Assembly (NCBI RefSeq): GCF_032452875.1
Contig: NC_083876.1
Location: forward strand, 5,332,001-5,396,000
DNA length: 64,000 nt
Direction: 5' to 3'
DNA from: Bos javanicus
Lineage: Eukaryota; Chordata; Mammalia; Artiodactyla; Bovidae
Below the pieces are notes generated by a model. The model did not search any database and had not been told where the DNA came from. It saw nothing but the letters and a program-made list of their open reading frames with translations. The translations under genes were made by a program, and so were the position numbers. Of the stretch, positions 58,233 through 64,000 are shown piece by piece. The first letter of the stretch is position 1, and the number at the start of each line of letters is the position of its first letter.

Positions 58233-58716
58233 TATTCTTACATTTATTTATTAAACTTTCTTAGGAATAAATTTCTTTCTAAAAACTCATGGCACCATGT
58301 ATAAAACATTATTAAGCAGATAAGAATATAGAATTGAAAATGAGCCAAACAGGAAGAGAAAGAATTAGAAGTAAATATTTACACTGCTTCAAGATAATTA
58401 ATTAAATGAAGATAAATTTAGAAAAGTGTTGGAATAAAAATCCCTGACAGATGCCATAATGTCCTAATCATACAAGTCTGTTCAAGTTCTTAGGAGATTG
58501 CCAAACATTTTGAGGTAAGGATTTTCCTAGAATTTCTTTTGTCTTTCAAATGATTAAAATGCATTTAAATACATATGAAATTAAAGAAGGTGCTTCAAAT
58601 CTGTAACTCAGTAGAGAGAGGTGGGATTGGATAGAAAGTGTTAAAAATAAAGAATTATTGGTATACAAATAACTTAAGTAATAAAAGTAAATTTATTAAA
58701 TATTATGCCCTGCTGA
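58233..58716. other. Nothing recognised
   Basis: AT-rich interval between two BovB insertions. Confidence 0.5.
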
Positions 58717-58725
58717 CATGGATAA

Positions 58726-58872
58726 CATGGCTGGATGGCATCACTGACTCAATGGTCATGAGTTTAAGTGAACTCCGGGAGTTGATGACGGACAGGGAGG
58801 CCTGGCGTGCTGCAGTTCACGGGGCCACAAAAAGTCGGACACGACTGAGCGACTGAACTGAACTGGACTGAT
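58726..58872 (+). mobile_element. Very short BovB 3' end with 9-bp target duplication
   Basis: Only about 147 bp of the BovB 3' end, from CATGGCTGGATGGCATCACTG to GACTGAACTGAACTGGACTG. Flanked by exact CATGGATAA at 58717-58725 and 58873-58881. Confidence 0.94.
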
Positions 58873-58881
58873 CATGGATAA

Positions 58882-60110
58882 AATCTAAATCAATACTATT
58901 TACTGCTGTGAATGTTCATATTTATTCTTCAAAATTTTTATTTGAAAATCAATTGTATTTTCTAGGTTGTCTTATGATAACTATAAATTTAAATGTTTTG
59001 AGTTAATTGTGATCACTTTATGTAACCATAATAACTTCCTTATAATGTAATAACTTTAATAAAATTATTTGAAAATATTCTTAAATAATTTACATTAAAT
59101 GCATACCAGAAAACCAACATTTTCAAGGTTATTCTAGTTCAGAACTGGCAGAATTCTGCTAAGTTTGCAGTATTTTAATCCAATTTGATCAGAGCAAGGT
59201 ATATCTCTGAAATCTTATGTCATTAAGTCAGACTTGGATTACTACCAATTACTAATGCATTTTTTATTTCCCCAAAACTTTTAAGTGTGCAGTCTTTCAG
59301 AGGTCTTCCTATATTCTCAGGCACATGAGAGATGATTTTATCTAACACTCTAATTCTCAAGACATGAAAAAATATGGTCATTAAGAACATTTCTTATCCT
59401 CTGAGAGATACTGGTTCAGAAGTGCTTTTATGCATTAAGATGCAAAAAAAAAAAAAAAAAGGCACATAAAGGTAATAGAATAATAATAAGGTAAATTGGC
59501 ACTGATGTGAAATATCTAATCCTATTTAATTTGTGAAGGAAAAATAAGCCTGGTACTCACAGCTGTTTTGGTCTTTTAATATGTACAGTAAATTCAGAGA
59601 GACTTGAGAGTATATGTTTAAATACACAGGAAAAGGAAAGTATGAAAATCTGACCTTTTCTTTGAGAACTTTTCAGTCTATATCATGTCTAGAGGAAGTA
59701 CATTTAACCAACTTCACTAAATATGGGTTTTAATAGAGGAAACTATTTAAATACTTATCTCATTGCCTCTGTAATGAACTCTATAACTAGTAGTTCAGGG
59801 TTGACTCCTCATGATGACCTCTTAGCCACTTCTCTAACACATCTCTTCCTACATAAGTCTCCCACCAACCTCAAGACACACCGTTGAATACACTGCTTCT
59901 CCTATTACTCATAGTATCTTTTTCAACCTGAAATAATTTTCCTTCTGCCTTGCTCATAACTATTCTCTTGGTACAAAGTTAGACTAATTTTTCAACCAAT
60001 TATCACTTTTAAGCCTCAAATCTCAAAACAAAAATTAACCTCTTTTTAATATAAAATGACATATTTTGTACCATTATTATGAAGTCTATTTCATTTGCCT
60101 TGATGCGTAG
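58882..60110. other. AT-rich sequence, nothing recognised
   Basis: About 1.2 kb without a known repeat or gene. An A run lies at 59443-59460. Confidence 0.5.
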
Positions 60111-60117
60111 CTAGTTT

Positions 60118-60311
60118 GGGGCTTCCTCAGTGTCTCAGAGGTTAAGAATCCCCTTGCAGTGCAGGAGACATGGGTTCTATTCCAGCATTAAGAAGATGCC
60201 CTGGAGAAGGAAATGGCAACCTATTCCTATATTCTTGACTGGGAAATCCCATGGACAGAGGAGCCTGTGGTCACAAAAGAGTCAAACACAACTTAGCTTC
60301 TAAAACAATAC
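60118..60311 (+). mobile_element. Bov-tA SINE
   Basis: Head GGGGCTTCCTCAGTGTCTCAG, body GGAGAAGGAAATGGCAACC, shortened 3' end. The possible target duplication is CTAGTTT (60111-60117 and 60312-60318). Confidence 0.93.
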
Positions 60312-60390
60312 CTAGTTTTATAAAGACAATTCTTTTCTATTTGCCTTTGATTTTGAAATACATTAAATTCTCCATTTAAAAAGTCATAGA

Positions 60391-60678
60391 ATACAGTATT
60401 GGTGTTTTTCTTTCTGGCTTACTTCACTCTGTGTAATATGCTCCAGTTTCATCCACCTCATTAGAACTGATTCAAATGTATTCATTTTGATGGCTGCATA
60501 ATACTCCGTTGTGTATATGTACCACAGCTTTCTTATCCATTCATCTGCTGATGGACATCTAGGTTGCTTCCATATCCTGGCTATTATAAACAGTGCTGTG
60601 ATGAACATTGGGGTACACGTGTCTCTTTCAATTCTGGTTTCCTCTGTGTGTATGCCAGCAGTGGGATTACAGGGTCGT
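60391..60678 (-). mobile_element. Inverted 5' segment of a second twin-primed L1
   Basis: L1 ORF2 C-terminal coding sequence in minus orientation (TACAGTATTGGTGTTTTTC to TGCCAGCAGTGGGATTAC). The 3' UTR of the same element follows in plus orientation. The pair is flanked by AAAGTCATAGA at 60380-60390 and 60971-60981. Confidence 0.94.
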
Positions 60679-60970
60679 AGAGGGAGAGGGTGGGATGATT
60701 TGAGAGAATGGCATTGCAACATGTATAATATCAGTTAAGAAATGAATCGCCAGTCCAGATTTGATGCATGGTACAGGATGCTTGGGGCTGGTGCACTGGG
60801 ATGACCCAGAGGGATGGTATGGGGAGGGAGGAGGGAGGGGGCTTCTGGATGGGGAACACGTGTATACCCGTGACAGATTCATGTTGATGTATGGCAAAGC
60901 CAATACAATATTGTAAACTAATTAGCCTCCAATTAAAATAAATAAATTTATATTTAAAAAAAAGAAGAAG
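60679..60970 (+). mobile_element. 3' part of the second twin-primed L1, second tail type
   Basis: From GTAGAGGGAGAGGGTGGG through the purine tract to TTGATGTATGGCAAAGCC, TAGCCTCCAATTAAAATAA and an A/GAA-rich tail. About 110-120 bp of L1 expected between the two segments is missing, judged from the copies at 41.5 and 52.1 kb. Confidence 0.94.
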
Positions 60971-61049
60971 AAAGTCATAGATGTTATCTTCATCTTTGCA
61001 TGGCTCATAACACTTAATACCACACAATAGCTATGAAAACCTTTGACAG

Positions 61050-61145
61050 TACCATCTAACACTTATATAGTGCTTACACAGTTCCAGGCACTGTTATAAT
61101 GTTACATGTTATAAGATGTTACAAGTATCATCTCATTTAAAATTC
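61050..61145 (-). mobile_element. MIR-type SINE fragment
   Basis: Reversed MIR 3' words: CTAACACTTATATAGTGCTTAC, CCAGGCACTGTTATAATG and ATCTCATTTAAAATTCA. Confidence 0.65.
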
Positions 61146-61859
61146 ATTTAATGAAATTTAGCAATGTTAGTAATTGACCACATTAAACCACATTAGCCAT
61201 TTGACTTAACATATAAAGTGAAGTTGAGTTTTTATTTGACTGTTGTGAAAAGTCAACTCTTAATAAGATAATAGGGGTGACCATCTTCAAGGTGGCTCAG
61301 AACATGGCCTTTGGGAAGGGACAAGGAACATCTTGGCCACTAACTGTGTGGTTGAACTAATTTTATTTAAACTCTGAGAATACATTTAATTCACAATTGA
61401 CTCAGTTGTTAAATGTGAAACATAACCTTTTCCTCATGGACCTATAAAGAAGAGAAAGTAAGATAATGATATAATTCCTTCAAATATGTTAGATAAAAAT
61501 ATGTGTTCCAAAAATCACACACTTTTTTGTTGTTGGTGGTGTTATTTTAAATTATTCATTGTTTGAGAGGGAACTGAGGGCAACTTTAAGGACAACAGTG
61601 AAGGAAAAATTGTAAAGCCATGTTTTTCATGCAAAATCACACTTTAGAGGATGTTTTTATGTATATAAATATTTATATATTTTTAAATGAGAAATTTAAA
61701 AGTTTACAATGCATTTCAACATATGCACAATAAAATCCAATGGTTTATGATTTTAAAATATCTCTTTAAGATCAGAAGTAAAAGTGGGTGTATGACAAAA
61801 GTGACTAGATGTTTTCAATCGGTCTTCCAAAATAAGTGTAAAAACATATAATCCTCCAT

Positions 61860-62120
61860 TACCAATCAACATTTGGTAATGGATACTTTACATTTTGCCA
61901 ATCTATTTGATGTGTATGTCATCTCATTGTGATAGTCATTTGAATTCCTTTTTGTCAAACAGCATTTCATACTCCTTGTGCCTTTTCTATATCCTCTTTG
62001 TAATTGTCTGTTGATACATTTCGTTGATATCTCTTCCTAGTTGTTTTGTTTTGCATATATTTAAACAATTTTAATCTTTATTAATATGCTATCTTTGTGA
62101 GTTTTATATGCACATCTTTT
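61860..62120 (-). mobile_element. Ancient L1M fragment
   Basis: Reversed old-L1 words TTTTGCCAATCTATTTGATG, TCTCATTGTGATAGTCATTTG and TTTGTAATTGTCTGTTGAT. Strongly diverged. Confidence 0.5.
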
Positions 62121-62399
62121 CACAGTATCTAGCTTGTGTTTTAATTTAATTTAGAATGTAAACTGCATTAGATTTATTTTTAAGTTTGAGGAACTCAAAT
62201 TCACCAACAATTTTCTGTATATATTTTGTCTTTTTATAACTTATTTTTAGACACAGGAGGGATTATAAAATATTTTTAAAATAAGACAAATATTAGCACC
62301 ATGATGTAAAACAACCAACACACAGCTGCAAATAATTTTCTATGCACACAGACAAACCAAGAAATTTATAACTTTTCTAAATAATTTTAAGAATAGAAT

Positions 62400-62680
62400 G
62401 CTGCTGCTGCTGCTAAGTCACTTCAGTTGTGTCTGACTCTGTGTGATCCCATAGACAGCAGCCCACCAGGCTCCGCTGTCCTGGGATTCTCCAGGCAAGA
62501 ACACTGGAGTGAGTTGCCATTTCCTTCTCCAATGCATGAAAGTGAAAAGTGAAAGTGAAGTCGCTCAGTCGTGTTCAAACCTCAGTGACCCTGTGGACTG
62601 CAGCCTTCCAGGCTCCTCTGTCCATGGGATTTTCCAGGCAAGAGTACTGGAGTGGGGTGACATTGACTTCTCCAAAGATT
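62400..62680 (-). mobile_element. Bov-A2 SINE
   Basis: Reversed (GCA)n tail (GCTGCTGCTGCTGCT), GACAGCAGCCCACCAGGC, GAAAGTGAAAAGTGAAAGTG linker and second unit to GGAGTGGGGTGACATTGAC. A weak 7-bp AGAATAG match flanks it. Confidence 0.95.
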
Positions 62681-62795
62681 AGAATAGTGAGGGACATTTA
62701 CATTTAACACTTGCAATAATGACTTAATGAAAATAATGTGAAAGTAAATAAACTAGATAATGATAATCTAAAAATCAAGTGTAAAGGAAACAAAT

Positions 62796-64000
62796 ATACA
62801 GTGAATGTGAGAAATAGATTTAAGGGCCTAGATCTGATAGATAGAATGCCTGATGAACTATGGAATGAGTTTCGTGACATTGTATAGGAGACAGGGAACA
62901 AGACCATCCCTATGGAAAAGAAATGCAAAAAAGCAAAATGGCTGTCTGGGGAGGACTTACAAATGGCTGTGAAAAGAAGAGAAGTGAAAAGCAAAGGAGA
63001 AAAGGAAATATATAAACATCTGAATGCAAAGTTCCAAAGAAGAGCAAGAAGAGATAAGAAAGCCTTCTTCAGCAATCAATGCAAAGAAATAGAGGAAAAC
63101 AACAGAATGGGAAAGACTAGAGAAATTTTCTTCAAGAAAATCAGAGATACCAAAGGAACATTTCATGCAAAGATGGGCTCGATAAAGGACAGAAATGGAA
63201 TGGACCTAACAGAAGCAGAAGATATTAAGAAGAGATGGCAAGAATACACAGAAGAACTGTACAAAAAAGATCTTCACAACCCAGATAATCATGATGGTGT
63301 GATCACTGACCTAGAGCCAGACATCCTGGAATGTGAAGTCAAGTGGGCCTTAGAAAGCATCACTACGAACAAAGCTAGTGGAGGTGATAGCATTCCAGTT
63401 GAGCTATACCAAATCCTGAAAGATGATTCTGTGAAAGTGCTGCATTCAATATGCCAGCAAATTTGGAAAACTCAGCAGTGGCCACAGGACTGGAAAAGGT
63501 CAGTTTTCATTCCAATCCCAAAGAAAGGCAATGCAATAGAATGCTCAAACTACTGCACAATTGCACTCCTCTCACATGCTAGTAAAGTAATGCTCAAAAT
63601 TCTCCAAGCTAAGCTTCAGCAATATGTGAACCATGAACTTCCTGATGTTCAAGCTGGTTTTAGAAAAGGCAGAGGAACCAGAAATCAAATTTCCAACATC
63701 TGCTGGATCATGGAAAAAGCAAAAGAGTTCCAGAAAAACATCTATTTCTGCTTTATTGACTATGCCAAAGCCTTTGACTGTATGGATCACAATAAACTGT
63801 GGAAAATTCTGAAAGAGATGGGAATACCAGACCACCTGATCTGCCTCTTGAGAAATTTGTATGCAGATCAGGAAACAACAGTTAGACCTAGACATGGAAC
63901 AACAGACTGGTTACAAATAGGAAAAGGAGGACATCAAGGCTGTATATTGTCACCCTGTTTATTTAACTTATATGCAGAGTACATCATGAGAAATGCTGTA
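62796..64000 (+). mobile_element. BovB LINE running off the right edge
   Basis: Begins in the linker before the RT domain (ATATACAGTGAATGTGAGAAATAG) and continues to the window end inside RT motif B. It is little diverged. Its 3' end is outside the window. Confidence 0.95.
62912..64000 (+). pseudogene. BovB reverse-transcriptase frame, 363 codons, open at the window edge
   Basis: Read directly from the sequence, this frame has no stop from 62888 to the last base; the first ATG is at 62912. It encodes the BovB linker (RWQEYTEELYKKDLHNPDNH), the fingers (SVFIPIPKKGNAIECSNY), RT motif A with Asp283 (FIDYAKAFDCMD) and motif B at Gln342 (QGCILSPCLFNLYAEY). The YADD box would come about 35 codons later, outside the window. 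Just upstream a TAG at 62885-62887 stands where BovB normally has Gln (CAG), and the same frame continues before it (GLDLIDRMPDELWNEFRDIV). The copy is 5'-truncated and lacks the endonuclease, so I expect it to be inactive, yet its RT frame is undamaged over this length. Confidence 0.9.

Larger units (their letters stand above)
60982..62399. other. AT-rich sequence with ancient repeat remnants
   Basis: Apart from the MIR at 61050-61145 and the old L1 fragment at 61860-62120, nothing is recognised and no coding frame is supportable. Confidence 0.5.

Noticed and set aside
1..64000. CRISPR array, prokaryotic operon, prophage, rRNA or toxin system
   Set aside because: No regularly spaced direct repeats, no bacterial-type frames and no ribosomal RNA. 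The whole window reads as ruminant nuclear DNA.

Overview
The window is a gene-free, AT-rich stretch of mammalian intergenic or intronic DNA, very probably from a bovid (cattle lineage or a close relative). The species call rests on its repeats. BovB (RTE-type) LINEs, their SINE derivatives Bov-A2 and Bov-tA, and bovine-type L1 3' ends occur throughout, and this combination is ruminant. I found no host protein-coding exon, rRNA, tRNA, CRISPR array or bacterial feature that I can support. Every long open frame I could identify is a broken L1 or BovB ORF2. Family names come from memory of the consensus sequences, not from a database search.

Layout. 1-2.4 kb: an LTR-like block and unidentified sequence. 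2.4-6 kb: a Bov-A unit between two long direct repeats, an L1 tail, a Bov-tA and a Bov-A2 with a perfect 15-bp target duplication. 6.5-9.3 kb: an ancient L1 with an inverted duplicate of about 300 bp. 9.3-9.9 kb: a bovine L1 tail that folds back on itself. 10-19.1 kb: a four-level nest, in which a BovB (+) holds an old near-full-length L1 (+), which holds a BovB (-), which holds a young L1 (-). 20.9-23 kb: a 2.1-kb L1 (-). 24-26 kb: a cluster of Bov-tA SINEs. 27.8-29.9 kb: a twin-primed L1 with an inverted 5' part. 32.8-42.5 kb: a second old near-full-length L1, on the minus strand, split by several younger insertions. 44.2-50.7 kb: a pile of BovB copies in both orientations. 50.9-52.5 kb: a young L1 inserted in an ancient L1. 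52.8-58.9 kb: BovB and Bov-tA pieces. 60.4-61 kb: a second twin-primed L1. 62.8 kb to the window end: a BovB whose reverse-transcriptase frame is still open at the edge.

The parts relate through retrotransposition. L1 and BovB encode (or once encoded) endonuclease plus reverse transcriptase. Bov-tA has a tRNA-like head, and both SINEs share 3' sequence with BovB, whose machinery is thought to mobilise them. Target duplications and nesting give a relative order: ancient L1M and MIR first, then the two old L1 hosts and the older BovB copies, then BovB, SINE and bovine L1 insertions inside them.

I found no new biological system. The best items for a second look are the nested insertions, the two twin-primed L1s, the BovB frame open at the right edge, the inverted L1 duplication near 8-9 kb, the long direct repeats around the Bov-A unit at 2.5 kb, and a 21-bp-stem hairpin at 19.95 kb.
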